Shown here: positions 9,149 through 22,366 of the stretch, one piece after another
Position numbering within the stretch: position 1 is the first letter of the stretch
Layout of the letters: the number at the start of each line of letters is the position of its first letter
Assembly (NCBI GenBank): GCA_029237695.1
Contig: CM055280.1
Span: 36,540,508 to 36,604,507, forward strand
From: Conchocele bisecta
Lineage: Eukaryota > Mollusca > Bivalvia > Lucinida > Thyasiridae
DNA length: 64,000 nt
Direction of reading: 5' to 3'
Made by a program: the position numbers and the translations under genes
Notes under the pieces: model-generated
Databases searched by the model: none
The model's input: the letters and a program-made list of their open reading frames with translations, nothing else
What the model was told of the DNA's origin: nothing

Positions 9149-12100
9149 GTCAGTTGGTTGGACTGTACATTTTGGTCAGGTCCATACAGAGCTCCAGATA
9201 AGGGGCGTATTGGCATATTTTACTCAATTATTTTAGCTGAATACGCATTGATTATCTAACGTGGGGGTACAAAATACGCACAGCAATGTGAAAATACGCA
9301 TTGATTTTCAAATTGAGTAGTGAAATACTGTCATAAAGTTGAAGTTGAAATTTCACTTAATTGAGCTGCAAAAAGCAAACAGTGAATGTTTAAATTTGTT
9401 ATATTTGTTATCATTTGTTCCCTATTTAGTAATGAATAAATCAATAATCCATTTGTGAAAGTAAAATACGCAATGATTTTGAAATCAGGGGGTATAGTAC
9501 GCGTTAGACACAAAGCTTATCTGGAGCTCTGTCCATATGTTCTATTTATAATGGTACTGTCTCACTACAAATCTGTCTACAATGTTCACTATTCAAAAGA
9601 ACGTTCCATTCCCTGATACAGTACCCAGTCTGACTACACACTAAATTATACCAACATGTCTTACACTCGGGATTGGTCAACAGACAAAATGGTACTATCT
9701 TGGAACGGTCAACCATGCATTTTGCTTTATCACACGAGGAAAGAGAAAACACAGTTTTCTGAGTGATACCTTATTGGTAGTATACCGATGTGTGGCATAA
9801 ATACAATTGCCCCTAATATTGGCAAATACTGGAACAGTGTCGCGATATCGCACGACTTTTTATTTATGAACTTTGTCCAAAAAGTTGCCAATATCGATGA
9901 AAAAAGCTTATATTGGCTGTGTTGTTGTATATTACCTCCATATAGCAACCAAAATCACATACACGCATTTTACACACACTGTACTATGTTTTTCGTGAAA
10001 AATAAAGCTGGGAAGTCAAGATATTTACAAGATTTTGAGCGGTCATTGTCTGTCTGCGATACGAAAAGAACTAATTTAACCCTGTCAACCACAGAGGCCT
10101 GTATAGTGGTATTGGCAAACAGTGTAGATCCAGATCAGCGTTACACACTTCTATATAATCATCATAAACACTGTACCAGTTATATTTTAACACACGATAT
10201 ACGTGCATGATAAGTAAAAATAACCGAATTTAACAATTTGAGAACTGAATGTTATCGATGACGTAGTGTCCAGTCAAAACAAGATTGTCACGTGAATACT
10301 CATGGCGAGTGCATCCATGGCAACTGTGAATACTATATTTAGCAAAACGAGCGTTACTAACGCTACTTATCGTTTTGATAATAAAATATATTTTTTTCTT
10401 TCTTTTTTACTTTCTCAGGGGCAAATATATTCAGGAAACCAACACAAATTTTCGGTTAGATGTTTTTTTTCTAACTCGATACCTCACTTTCCAACCTCAT
10501 CTGAGACACAATACCTTTAAACTAAAGAGTACAGTACAATTCAAAACACATGTAGAAAGTCTGTTTTCTCAGACACTGGTTGGAAGTATATAGTGGTGTT
10601 TTTCTCACACAGTGGCTAAAAATGTCAACTCGTGCACAGGACATACACCGGAATGGTGGATGGATGACAGACCGATTTCTGACAAATGGGACTTATTACG
10701 ATCAATATAAACACAGGACCGGTCTGCACATCCGCACAAATGCATCTTATTTTTCATTCTAAATGTAAATTGTCGTGTTTGGTCAGCACATGAGAATCAT
10801 CTCCATATTAAATCGGTTCATATCTATGTGACCGGCATGTTGTTGGCATTTATGAAAATGCACTGGTCCGCTGGAATAGCCAGCTTTTGTCGGAGCTCTA
10901 TGTATTTTTATTAGCCGATCTATTTATAGATCGGCTAACATATTGGTCATCCATCGAATTCTGAAAAAGTTTGTAGCAACCCTTTTCTCCGCTATTCGGT
11001 AATCTACGAACGCGAATTTTGCTGTATCACTTCCAAATTGCATCAACCGATAAAGTTTGCATTTTTGGCAATTATCTCCGTTTAAAACTTTAAATATAGC
11101 CAAATAACACAATTTTGAATACGTAATGAGCTGAACGCCGGAAGAGATTGAACCCGGAAGTTGTTGTTGTTGAAGTCCATAGTTGGCTCTAATGGCCATA
11201 TACGTCAACATACGCCGATTATTGGGCTAATTTAAAGCTTTTATTTATTAAACAGAACAAGTTTCAGCCACGTATAATCGCTTAAAATGTGTTTATTCGG
11301 CTAATTTATAATCGACCTCTGCTCAAAATCTCCTCCGACTAGCAACCCCAGCATCTCGGGTTTATCCCATTGGATCGCGTATGCGCGTCATTTGACGCGG
11401 ATAGTTAATATTCACAAAATTTTCCACCAATCAAAACGAAGAATTGCCCTTCATAGCGAACTTTGATTTGTTTACGTATCATGCAGGGATGGCAGGGATG
11501 CATCCAGCACGCGCGATTGCGACAATCCCCCTTAATTATTGTCAATGCCGCAAATTATTGATTGTCTTGCGCCCGACATCGCGCAAAAAATCACGGATGG
11601 GCCCCTTTTTAAATGACCAGTGCGCACATTAAAAAAACTTAATTGACTATTTAAACGCGCTGCGTATTTAAATCATTGGAAGGCGTGCAGTTCAATCGAG
11701 TTTGTGCGGCCGTTGAACGTAAGCTTCGAGTCGATTTAAACCATTTAAATCGATAAACAAGGGATAAACAAGTGACAACGTTATCAAGGCCAATCTGGGC
11801 ATGTGCCTGAATACGCATGACGTCAATTCGACTGGTACATTGTGTTGAGTACGTTAATTAATGGTCACTTTGTTAAGTAAGATTTGTATTCGACTGGACT
11901 GGTGAATGGGATGGATATCCCTTTGCTAAAAAATATGTTTCTGCATGCCTAACTAATATCATGACCGTAGCTCCGTGTTATTATTATATTACATTTCCGT
12001 AAACTGTGTTGACAATATTGTGGCAATATGTGGACCTGTGCAGATATATGTAGATGAATATAGGACTATTAAAAATATATATTTTTTTCAATTTTTTTTC

Positions 12101-12697
12101 CAAATGTTTATTTTTTTTTCTTCAATTTTTTTTCTACATCAAATTTTATTTCCTATTAATGTTGTTTTCGGGGCCCCAATTTTTCTAATAGAATTCAATT
12201 TTTTTTCTTGAGAATTTGGTTGGGGAGGAAATCAACACTTCTCTCACTTTTCCCTGAGATTCCGTAACTACTAAAATGTGGACATATGTTGAACCCTGAT
12301 TTGATTGGCTAATAACATCATGCTCTGCAAGACTTTTCATTTTAGCTGTTGGACAGCGATATGGGGTTACTTGAAACGGTTTCTGCTGGAGTTCAGTGAC
12401 GTATTGTCCCGAATGACCAATCGGTTAATATGTGTCGCTAGGAAATCGTGCGCGTGCATAATGTCCAGGAAACGCGCTTCTGCCAAATAAAGGGTTAAAT
12501 GATATACGGAAACGTTTGCAATAACATTAATTTAGTACACACAAAAAGGAAACAAAACATGTATTACACTGAAAATGAAAAGGCGATCTAGCTGTTGGAA
12601 CTATTGTTATGGCATAAGACCCGTGTTTTTAAAAGTTCAACCCACAAAATATGTGCTGCAACCGACATATGCTCATTTGCATAAAAGCTGTAAGACC
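9149..12697. other. Repeat-derived and unannotated DNA
   Basis: Several 60-140 codon frames are open but none shows domain-like composition or homology I recognise. Fragments of dispersed repeats are visible, for example GGCAAACAGTGTAGATCCAGATCAGCG (10112-10140), a phrase also seen near 22425, 60510 and 62865. A T-rich low-complexity tract lies at 12070-12210. Confidence 0.4.
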
Positions 12698-12701
12698 TTA
12701 A

Positions 12702-13057
12702 AGGTACATACCCACTCAGTAGGCACACAATGTTCTTTATATTAAGAGACATCATCTGGGACATTTTCTGGCAATTTTTGATGTGCAATGATCATACTTT
12801 ATAATCTGTCCAAAATACTATTTATTTAGGTAACGCATTTAATTTGTATAAATAATTGAAAAATATCATGCCTCATTTACATATGAAAACAGCCTGATAC
12901 CACCGCGAGTCACTATCAGTAAAATAAATATTACTAAATGATTATATCTGTATAGCGGGAACTCGTATTTTTTAGAACTGGTGGAATAGTGACACAATTA
13001 TACACTTATGTAATTCCTATAAAGAACAGTTTGTGCCTACTGAGTGGACATGTACCT
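12702..13057. mobile_element. TTAA-flanked MITE, family A, copy 1
   Basis: It is flanked by TTAA at 12698-12701 and 13058-13061. Its inverted ends are AGGTACATACCCACTCAGTAGGCAC and the reverse complement GTGCCTACTGAGTGGACATGTACCT. It shares long interior sequence with 59871-60326. A TTAA target and short non-coding length fit a piggyBac-type MITE by family knowledge. Confidence 0.8.
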
Positions 13058-13061
13058 TTAA

Positions 13062-14082
13062 ACTTGGATATACTTCTTTGCTAGCGCTCGAATAAAAACA
13101 AAACATATCTCACATAGAGCCTATGCCGTAGAGGCTAAACACGTACAATAGTTTTACAAGTTAACCGAATCCCATCACGTTCACTTGCTTGAAAAAATCA
13201 ACCTCGCCATGTCCCCCAATAGTGTTTACATTAATGTGCTACACATATGCTGAGTTAAAGAAAACAAGAGGTTTCTTGAGTGGCAGTGAGGGATCAGGAT
13301 TTGCAAGCAAACCGTGTCTTTGGCATCAAAATATCCAAACTATTTGTTATACCGGACTACACATGCATACCCAATTGACGGTTTTTACCATGATTTCGTG
13401 TTGCCTATCCGTTATAGATGTCCGGTCCGATATGTGTGATTGTGACATGGTGATTATGGCATGAGTGACTAGTGTACACCTTGTTTAGTCTACGCATCCG
13501 TGAAGCCTGCTCACGGTGTACACTGTTCGCCATTCAGTCGGAGAAACATCCATCATGCGTCCATCCATCATGCGTCGAACAAATAATGAATTCCAAGCAA
13601 GATGACGGAATGTGCTCGCCGACCAGGAACTAGGCTGGTCACAAAGGTCGCCCAACAGAACGGACCATGCACAATTCACAACCATTACACGAACTTTGAT
13701 ATTATTGCATATTTTGTATGTATATGCCCTACTTTTTATGACATTGTTTACGCTGTGACATTGAGATCGTCATTTGTATAGCATATTGACAGTGTGCGTA
13801 TGTTTGCAGGTGGCTGGTCATAGTTGGAGCGCTGTGTAGCTACTAGTCACGGAGAGTACGTTTCCACAGATATTACGGTATACTGCCAGTCCCACGATGA
13901 CAGGACCTCATTCGGTTTTTCTGTCAGTCCATATCAGGTATAATATGCCATATATTATATAGCACGCAACTAAGTAATTTAACCTGATTTACTTAGATAT
14001 ATTTTTTCGTAACATTACGTCATTCGGGCAGAACTGTTCATAAAGGATCATACGACGTGATTTACTTGAACGTATAATTAGG
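13062..14082. other. Repeat fragments, no gene
   Basis: CTACGCATCCGTGAAGCCTGCTCACGGTGTACACTGTTCGCCATT at 13491-13535 matches a phrase at 51945-51985, a dispersed mollusc-style repeat. ATCCATCATGCGTCC is repeated at 13550-13580. No supported coding region was found. Confidence 0.4.
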
Positions 14083-14380
14083 TTTATCCCGTCAACACAG
14101 TGCGCATGTGCCGTGAAACACGGTGCCGAGAAACATTTTTGATATCCTGTAAATACGACATAATCACTGCGTATGAATATGTGCGGTTGTCATACTAGTC
14201 GATCCTCCGATTTTGAGTATTGGTAATTTTGACGGGATAAATAGAATATTAAGTTAGTGCCGTGAATGGGAAACATATCTGGCGCGGCACGGAAACGGGA
14301 TGTGCTCGGCAGAGCCTCGCCCATCCCGTTTCCTAAGCCTTGCCAGATATGTTTTCCCACTCACGGCAGTAACCTACTAT
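14083..14380. repeat. Composite fold-back repeat, copy 1
   Basis: TTTATCCCGTCAA (14083) and TTGACGGGATAAA (14229-14241) bound a 160-bp unit. It is followed directly by a hairpin whose arms read GCCGTGAATGGGAAACATATCTGGC and its complement near 14340-14367, around a CGGCACGGAAACGGGATG core. The same two-part order recurs at 15132-15416. Confidence 0.7.
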
Positions 14381-14479
14381 TCTCTATGTTTATGCTATCT
14401 TTATTAAAACCGTCCACCTAGATGGTACATGCATGTGATGTATATGCTACAGAGTCGTATTCATAGGGTACATAATTAA

Positions 14480-14711
14480 CCCTTTCAACACCAAGTAACT
14501 TAATAGGATGTTCCATGCCAATGTTTCACGCTATTTCATTAATTTTGTTCATTCAAATTATCCCATTCTTCTAAAAGGGTAATCTGTACGACGTTTAAAA
14601 TTATTAACAAACAGTGGAGATCCTGATGAGACGGCTCGTTACGAGCCGGCTCATCTGGATCTGCACTGTTTGCAAACATTGTCTCTATAGACGTCTGTGG
14701 TGTTGAAAGGG
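14480..14711. mobile_element. TTAA-flanked MITE, family B, copy 1
   Basis: TTAA at 14476-14479 and 14712-14715 flank inverted ends CCCTTTCAACACCA and TGGTGTTGAAAGGG. The centre is a palindrome around GACGGCTCGTTACGAGCCGGCTC (14631-14653). Related copies lie at about 14768-15010, 22367-22608 and 25740-25927. Confidence 0.75.
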
Positions 14712-14767
14712 TTAAGGCTACTTGCTTTTTACGTTGACGTATATATGTCCATGCTAGCTTTACTAAA

Positions 14768-15010
14768 GTCCTTTCACCCCTAAGTAACTGGAATGAATTT
14801 TGATAATTTAATTTTGAAACCTATCCAATCGTCACAAACTGATTTTCAGACTAGTCCATTTATGAAAAGGGGATATTTTGTGTTCTCAAAACATATGAAA
14901 ATTACTTTCAAAAGGTGCAGATCCTGATGAGACAGCTCGTTACACACCGGCTCATCTGGATCTGCACTGATTGCAGCATAAACCGCTATAGCGAGCTTTC
15001 TGGTTTAAAT
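14768..15010. mobile_element. MITE family B, copy 2, diverged
   Basis: It has the same CCTTTCACCCCTAAGTAACTGG opening, the same GCAGATCCTGATGAGAC...CTCATCTGGATCTGCAC central hairpin (14916-14969) and a decayed right end near TGGTTTAAATGG. Confidence 0.55.
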
Positions 15011-15131
15011 GGCTAAAACCGTTGACCTAGATGGTACATACTAATCAGGGGCGTAGCAACCGATTTTGTATTGGTGCGACATTGTGACATATATCTATAT
15101 GAGAGTCGATGTGTGTACATGCAAAAATAAA

Positions 15132-15416
15132 TTTATCCCGTCAACACAGCGCATATGTGCCGTGAAACACGGTGCCGTGAAACATGTTTGATATCCTGTC
15201 AATACGACCTAATCACTGCGTATGAATATGTGCGGTGCCTGGGGTTATGTTGTTTGCATTTTAAAGCCAGTTGTAGGTGTTGACGGGATAAATAAAATAG
15301 TAGGTTAGTGGTGCCGTGAATGGGGAAAATATCTGGCGCGGCACGGAAACGGGATGTGCTCGGTAGAGCCTCGCCCATCCCGCTTCCTAAGCCTTGCCAG
15401 ATACGGCACTAACCTA
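15132..15416. repeat. Composite fold-back repeat, copy 2
   Basis: It has the same TTTATCCCGTCAA...TTGACGGGATAAA unit (15132-15292) followed by the GCCGTGAATGGGG...CTGGCGCGGCACGGAAACGGGATG hairpin. It is clearly homologous to 14083-14380 with scattered substitutions. Confidence 0.7.
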
Positions 15417-15929
15417 TCATTCCTACCAAGTTTTGTCGAAATCCGGTAGGCGGTTCTTGAGAAGAAGATTTTTGAAGAATTTGTGCTATTTTTAGACGGC
15501 GGCCATCTTGGATTACATAATGACGTCATTTTAACAATTTTGTTATCCCCCTAACTAAGGACGATGACCATGACGTTTGTTGACTATAGGCCCAATGGTT
15601 ACCGAGGAGAAGACGTTTTAAAATGTTCACGGACGACAACGGACGACGGATGACGGACGACGGACGACGACGGACACATTGCGGTAACAATAGCTCACAT
15701 GAGCTTCGCTCAGGTGAGCTAAAAATAGACTGTCGGAAGGTCAAAGGCGTGTTTACACGTGTTTATCCGGTGGAGAGTATTCGGAGGGGAGTTAACTCTG
15801 CCGAAAACTATAGCCTGTTACTAAATTTAGCGATGACCGCACGATTTGTGACGGAAATGGGGGCAAGTCACAACTTGAACGCGCAACAAAATAATCCGAT
15901 GTATTTTTGTACGTAGAACATCCGTTGCT
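15417..15929. repeat. CGGACGA-rich repeat and small palindrome
   Basis: CGGACGACGGA words are iterated at 15631-15673. TAGCTCACATGAGCTTCGCTCAGGTGAGCTA at 15691-15721 is a near-palindrome common in mollusc repeats by my recollection. Overlapping frames in this stretch are shadows of the repeat. The rest holds nothing I recognise. Confidence 0.45.
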
Positions 15930-18900
15930 TTTGTTTTTTTATTAAATGTTTTTTATTCTCTTTGCTACATGTACATGTACAAACACAAGATATACAAACA
16001 GTTCAATGAACAAAAGTACATATATATATCAGTTCATACGCTTGGCTACATTTCAATGAACAGTCTGAATAATAACGTATTGATGCTTGTCTACATGTAA
16101 CATTGAGTTTTTTAAATAAATAATAGGGTTTTTATAGGGCGTTTGGGCAATGAGACTGTTATAGGTCATGTATTTTTATGAAAAAATTAAATAAAAAATA
16201 CGTGAGAAAAAAGGTTACCAAAATGTTATAACAAACATAAAATATAGGAATGGACGTTTATTACATGTTTTGTGCTGATATAGGTATATCGATACACATA
16301 GCAGGTGAATGTTACTTAATATTAATTTCCATAAAGTCACTCCATTTTGAATGGAAAATATCTAGTTTATTATTGATAGTGGCACTAGTCACTTCTATTA
16401 TTATTGTTTGCTTCAGATATATTTTAAAACGGCCTATCGATGGTTGCGTTTCATCATATTTGCACTTAAAAATAAAATATTTTGCTAGAAGAATTAAAAA
16501 GCTGATAAGCATTGTTTTATTTTTGCAGTCAACTTGAACGCTCACGTTACAAAATGATATGTTTTCATATGTTAAATTACTAGTGTAGTCTAACTTACTT
16601 GTTTGCAATAGCAGGTTGATATCCGACCAAAAAGGTTGTATGACGTTGCATTCCCAAAACATATGCTTATTAGAAGAATCCACATTCATATGACATAATT
16701 TACATAAGTTAAATGGTTTTAATTTGCATTTGAATAGAAAGGCATTGTTTGGAATTAGTCTCATCAAATATTTGTACTGAAAGTTTTGTACTTATTGTGC
16801 TTTTATATGACAATGAAAAAATGTATTTCCATTCTATATCTTGTTTATTTAGTTCGTTTTCCCATTTTATTATATGTTTTTGTTGTGCTAATCTTGATTT
16901 TCTAATCTGTGATATATATACTAATTTATTTATATGCTTCGATGACAAACATAAATTTATTGCATATTTGGGCGTTTCATTAGTCAATGGCTCGGTTTTC
17001 ATTTCTAGTTTCCATTCGGTTTTAATTTTACTTAATAATTTGTAATATTTAAAAAAATCTCCAGTATTTATGTATATATTTCATATCGTCAAAGCTATAA
17101 AAGTATTTTATTCTAAAATCATATATGTGTTTTAAATACATAATACCTTTATCATACCATTCTTTATAGAATATAGTTATATTTCTTTAATTTTTTACGT
17201 TTGAGTTATGCCACAAAATTTCATGGGATATGTTAGCACATGAATGATTAAAATTGACTTTGCACCAAGATGTTAGTATATTGTTTAGGAACGTATATTG
17301 TTTTACAAGATTTTTGGTGTCATTTGAATTTAGATTGCTTTTAAATAGTATATCACCACCATATTTATTTAGTTCCTTATTGTATGCAAGTTTTAACTGA
17401 CTCTGTTTACCATTTAAACGTTTTATCCATGAACAGTTAAGTGAATTGATAAATGCATGGATATTAATCATTTTCAATCCACAATTTTCATAGCTTTGAA
17501 TTATAGTTGTTCGTGCTATTTTATCGGGTTTACCGTCCCAGAGAAAGTTATACATCAAATCATTGGTGTGTTTGATTGTTTCTTCAGCGGGATTCTCAAG
17601 CACTGTTAATGGGTATATTAATTTAGGTAACGCGAAGGTCTTTAAAACAGTTATTTTGCCAATTAATGTCAAGTTCCATTTTTTCCAGTTTATTAAACAG
17701 TTTTGAAATGGCTTAATTTTTGGTATTAAGTTTAATTCATGTAGCCGTGTTTTGTTGTTTGTGAATATTATTCCAAGGGTTGATGCATGATCGTTTGACC
17801 AAGTATATTGCTTGTTGCTACACCATGGACTTGGGTTATGTCTAAGCCCCCCGATTTTTAGTGCATTTTGACTTATTTAGTTTTAGACCAGATATTAGTG
17901 CGAACGTGTTTAGTGTATGTATTAGTTCTTTAAATGATATTTCCGATCCATCCAGCGTAAGGCTTGCATCGTTTGCAAATAATGTTTGTTTTATTTCATT
18001 TTCACCTAAAAATAAACCTTTAATCACTACATTTGCGTTTATTTGTCTAGATAAAAGTTCTATGCAAATAATAAAAATATATGCTGATAGCGGACAACCT
18101 AGTCTGACACCTTTTTTAATACTGAAAAACTTTGATAGATTACCATTATTCGAAACACAACTTTTTACATCTTTATAGAATAGAGATATCCATTGAATAG
18201 AGATATCCAGTGAATTACCAAAGTTAAGATTGTTGAGACACTTACTTATAAATCTATGGTCTAAGCTGTCAAACGCTTTCTGGAAATCTGCAAAAAATAT
18301 TAGACCTGGTGTATTGTTTTCATTTGATTCATTTATTAGTTCCATAAGTGTCCTTTTATAAAACCAGTTTGATTCATGTTTATTATTGTGTTTAATACCT
18401 TTTTTATTCTATTACCTATAACTTTTGTTGCAATTTTATAGTCTACAATTAATAGCGAAATTGGCCTCCAATTAACCATGAAAGTGTGTTTTTATCTTTT
18501 TTTGGCAGTAACGTAATGATTCCTTGTTTTTGCATTTCAGTTAGAGATCCATTTTCGTATGGGTAATTAATCGATTTTATGTAGTGCTTTTTTATGTCAT
18601 TCCAGTATAGCTTGTAAAATTCGGTAGTTAGACCATCTAATCCTGGGCTGTTCATGTTTTTCATTTCCTGTATTGCTGTTACACATCCATATTCATTAAT
18701 GTAACCCTCACAAGACTGTTTTTCGTTTTCGTTTAGTTTGTGGTCAATGAAATTGAAAAATGTGTCGTTAGTGTGATTTATATTATTATCTTCTTCATAA
18801 ATATGCATATAATAGTGTTGTCATGGTTTAGAATATCAGTTTGGTTGTTTTCCAGTATCCCATTTATAATTAGTTGTTTAATTGTTTTTGCTTCACTTCT

Positions 18901-20060
18901 TTTCTTTTCCAAGTTTGTAAAATATTTCGTATTTTTTTCTGACCCTTCAACCCATTCAGCCTTTGATCTTAATAGTATGCCTTTAATCTTCTCGTTAATG
19001 ATTTCACTAAGTTTATTTTTTTCGACATTTAATTCATCTAATATATCTGGATTGTTTGGGGCATTTGCTAAGTTTTGTTCTAAATTTTTTATATTAAGTT
19101 CTGTTTCTTGTTCATTTGCTCTATCTTTCTTCTTCACCATACTTGAATATTTTATTGATTCATTTCTTACAGTTCCTTTTATTAGTTCCCACATAGTATT
19201 TGGGTTGCAACCTACATTTTGATTTATTATTTCCTGAATTGAATGGTGTTTTTTTTGTTTGTATTCTTCTTGTAGCAAAATACTGTTATTTAGCTTAAAC
19301 TATCCTGGTCCTCTTATTAGTTCGCATAAATTTAACTTTAGCAATACTGATGAATGGTCAGACAAGAACCCAGGTAAGATATCACAATGTGTTACTGCAT
19401 TTAGTAAATTAGCTGATATAAGAAAGTAGTCCTGTCTGCAGAATATTGGTGGTCTATGATTAGAATGCCAAGTAAAACGTTTGTGGTCTGGATGTCTGAG
19501 TCTGTATATGTCATACAATTCATTTTCACTTATAATGTCATTTATTTTTGTTGAACATATTTTATTTGTATCTCTTCTGCCATTTATCTTATCTAAATTG
19601 AAATCGATGGCGTTCTTAAAATCGCCTCCCAATATTAGAGATTCGCTATTATTCTCAATCACTAAATGTTCCAATGTAGTAAAAAAAATCTATATCTTCA
19701 ATATTAGGTCCATAAATGTTTATTAATGTTAGTGTTGTACTGGCTATACATATTTTTAGCAATTGCAGTCGTCCTGGAATTATATCTTTATATTCTATAA
19801 TATTATATGAAGAGTTTAAATCGAGTAGAATTTGGATTCCTATACTATTTGAGCTGTTACCAGAAAGAAATATTTCATTATCCCATTCGTTTTTCCATAG
19901 GTCTATACATCCATGTGTACAATGAAGCTCTTGTAGAAAGCAGACAGCATACTTATTTTGTTTCAACCACGAAAACAGTTTTGTGCGTTTGGTTTTGTTC
20001 CCAAGCCCGTTTACATTGAAGCTACAGAATTTCGAGTCCATTGGTTATGTTTTTTTAGTT
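15930..20060 (-). mobile_element. L1/Tx1-like non-LTR retrotransposon (LINE), minus strand, decayed
   Basis: The minus-strand coding pieces run endonuclease, linker, reverse transcriptase, thumb and Cys-rich C-terminus in the correct order over about 3.7 kb. The region left of 16250 is AT-rich and includes an A/T tract at 15930-15960, which would be the 3' UTR and tail. No ORF1 is seen upstream of 20041. Confidence 0.8.
16312..20041 (-). pseudogene. LINE ORF2: endonuclease plus reverse transcriptase, many frameshifts
   Basis: The start is ATG 20041. The endonuclease pieces (20041-19300) show FNVNGLGNKTKR, CFLQELHC, NIYGPN, GGDFKNAID, RFTWHS, RQDYFLIS and SDHSS, the order of APE-type LINE endonucleases. 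A charged linker follows (19278-18778). RT pieces carry NSPGLDGLTTEFYKLYW and LLPKKD (18808-18449), then FFADFQKAFDSLDH, VRLGCPLSAYIF and FANDAS (18345-17842). The usual catalytic pair in the last motif is DD; here the first Asp is Asn. Thumb and C-terminal pieces continue at 17672-17187, 17002-16709 and 16767-16312, with a CKLCHMN...H...C cysteine/histidine group near 16690. SPGLDGL plus FYK.W points to the L1/Tx1 side of LINEs. It would have made and inserted its own cDNA; now it is dead through at least six frame changes and the Asn substitution. Confidence 0.8.
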
Positions 20061-20290
20061 TTTTTTTTATTATTTTCACCAACTACATGACATTCATACC
20101 TACTAGTATAGTACGTCCATTGAATAGGGGTATTTTCCATGAGGTATCATATGTAGGATTGTTAGCTTTATCTTTATATAGGCGGGGATATGATGTATAG
20201 GGAAGAGGTCGATACGGTGAGGGTGTAGTAATATTTGAAATAGTTTCATTCGGATTGTGGAAAATGCATTTTTTACTGACAACTGCCAAA
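20061..20290. other. Upstream flank of LINE ORF2
   Basis: This AT-rich stretch has no ORF1-like coding signal. It may be LINE 5' UTR or host DNA. Confidence 0.3.
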
Positions 20291-21417
20291 TTCAATAATA
20301 GTTGGCTTTCATTAACGATAATTGTGTGATGTCAATGTTTTGGACTATAATACGAAGCTGACTGCGTGTGTTCCTCAATCAGACTACACAGATGCGCATA
20401 CTGATGGGGCCCACATTGTCTGTCTACACTATATATGTTCTCATAAAAATGTATACTAGGGTTGTGACACGCGACTCGTATGTTACATGTATCTAAAGCG
20501 TTGGAGAAATAATAATAATCCATATTTAACAACACATACTGGTTGGGTGATCGCTGAATGTACCAAGCTGTAAGGATAATTTTTGTATGCCAACAATGTA
20601 AAAAGAACACAGTATGAGGAGGGCAGTGTAGAACCATACTGACTGCACTATTATCTCTGACATTGGAAAATAAACTTGGATTTCTACGCTTAGTAAAAAT
20701 AAAATAAAAAAATGTGTCTATCTGGAAGTGTAGAGCTCACTCACGATATTCACTCAGTTGCGGCTTACATTGAGTGTCGACAGTTTTATAATTAATACAA
20801 TATCTGGTTCATGATTCAAGTAACAATATGAGTGGAAAGTTGAGTTTCCAATTCAATAATAGTTGGCTTTCATTAACGATAATTGTGTGATGTCAATGTT
20901 TTGGACTATAATACGAAAGCTGACTGCGTGTTCCTCAATCAGACTACACAGATGCGCATACTGATTGGCGCCCACATTGTCTGTCTACACTATATATGTT
21001 CTCAAAAATGTATATTAGGGTTGTGACACGCGACTGGTATGTTACATGTATCTAAAGCGTTGGAGAAATAATAATAATCCTATTTATAACAAACATACTG
21101 GTTGGGTGATCGCTGAATGTACCAAGCTGTAAGGATAATTTTTGTATGCCAAAAATGTGAAAAGAACACAGTATGAGGAGGGAAGTGTAGAACCATACTG
21201 ACTGCACTATTATCTCTGACATTGGAAAATAAACTTGGATTTCTACGCTTAGTAAAAATAAAAATAAAAATAAAAAATGTGTCTATCTGGCAGTGAAGAG
21301 CTCACTCACGATATTCACTCAGTTGCGGCTTTACCTTGGGTGTCGACAGTTTTATAATTAATACAATATCTGGTTCATGATTCAAGTAACAATATGAGTT
21401 GAAAGTTGAGTTTCCAA
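20291..21417. repeat. Two-copy tandem duplication, period about 561-566 bp
   Basis: TTCAATAATAGTTGGCTTTCATTAACGATAATTGTGTGATG begins at 20291 and again at 20852. Both copies then run in parallel, with small indels, to TGAGTTTCCAATTC near 20850 and 21418. Each contains TAAAAATAAAATAAAAAA-type A-rich stretches. The pair sits just upstream of the LINE in its transcription sense. Confidence 0.85.
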
Positions 21418-22366
21418 TTCAAAAGTAATATAAAATTTATGAGTCGAGCAGAGTGGATTTCGATCTGAGTGCACGGTCGAGATTCGAAGACACACCGAGC
21501 TTGTCAAAACAAATCCATGACTTTTATTATAATTATGAACGGAAGATGTTTAAACAAACGTATAAGTATATATTTTTTTATACCGCAGATACATTTCTAG
21601 CGTTTTGATTGGACAGCTTGATGGGCAATATGAGCCCATATTGCTCGTCAAGCCAGTCAATATGGCTCGAATAAAAAAATTGCGGCAGGTCTAGGCTGAG
21701 TCGAAAATGAAAATTTTGGAAATCACCCCCTATGCACAGTCATATGGATTGGTAATGACCTAACTAAGAAAACAATAGTTATATTATACAACTCAGTCCA
21801 GAAATTGCCAAAAGTCATTAACGAATTTCTAATCATTTATGTTTGGATGACGTTGGGTAGTATATGCAACATCCGTTGTTGATATTGTTCAGTGCAAGTA
21901 GTTTTTCATAATATTATTTTCAATTAGAGGTTGCGTATGACAGCTAAACGTTGAGTAACACAATGCATTTTGTTGTTATGGTTATTCCATGATATCACTA
22001 CGGACTAGCCCATCGAGGGGGTCTGGGGCGTGGCTAACTGTCCGATGCGATTCCAATACATAGGCTACCCTATGTAAAAATTGTTCCAGAATAATTGGTT
22101 TGTATTACTTTTATAATACTAATATTTTTCAGATGGAAAATATCTCAAATATGTCACAATTAACTGCTAAAGTTATTCTGCAGAGGAATCCTATGAGTGG
22201 AATCGTTACTCTACCTACAGACTGTACGGGAGAATATTGCAAGTTACCTTCGCAACTAGCCTAAAGAGGGAGCGACAGGCACTACATGTACATATGCCAA
22301 AGTAAAATAGCTGCCAAAAATCATGTACATGTACAAGAATGATCACAAAACATATTTATGATTTAA

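Noticed and set aside
9546..9752. Cys-rich 68-codon minus frame resembling a small secreted protein
   Set aside because: No signal peptide, and cysteine spacing fits no family I know; lies in repeat-like sequence.
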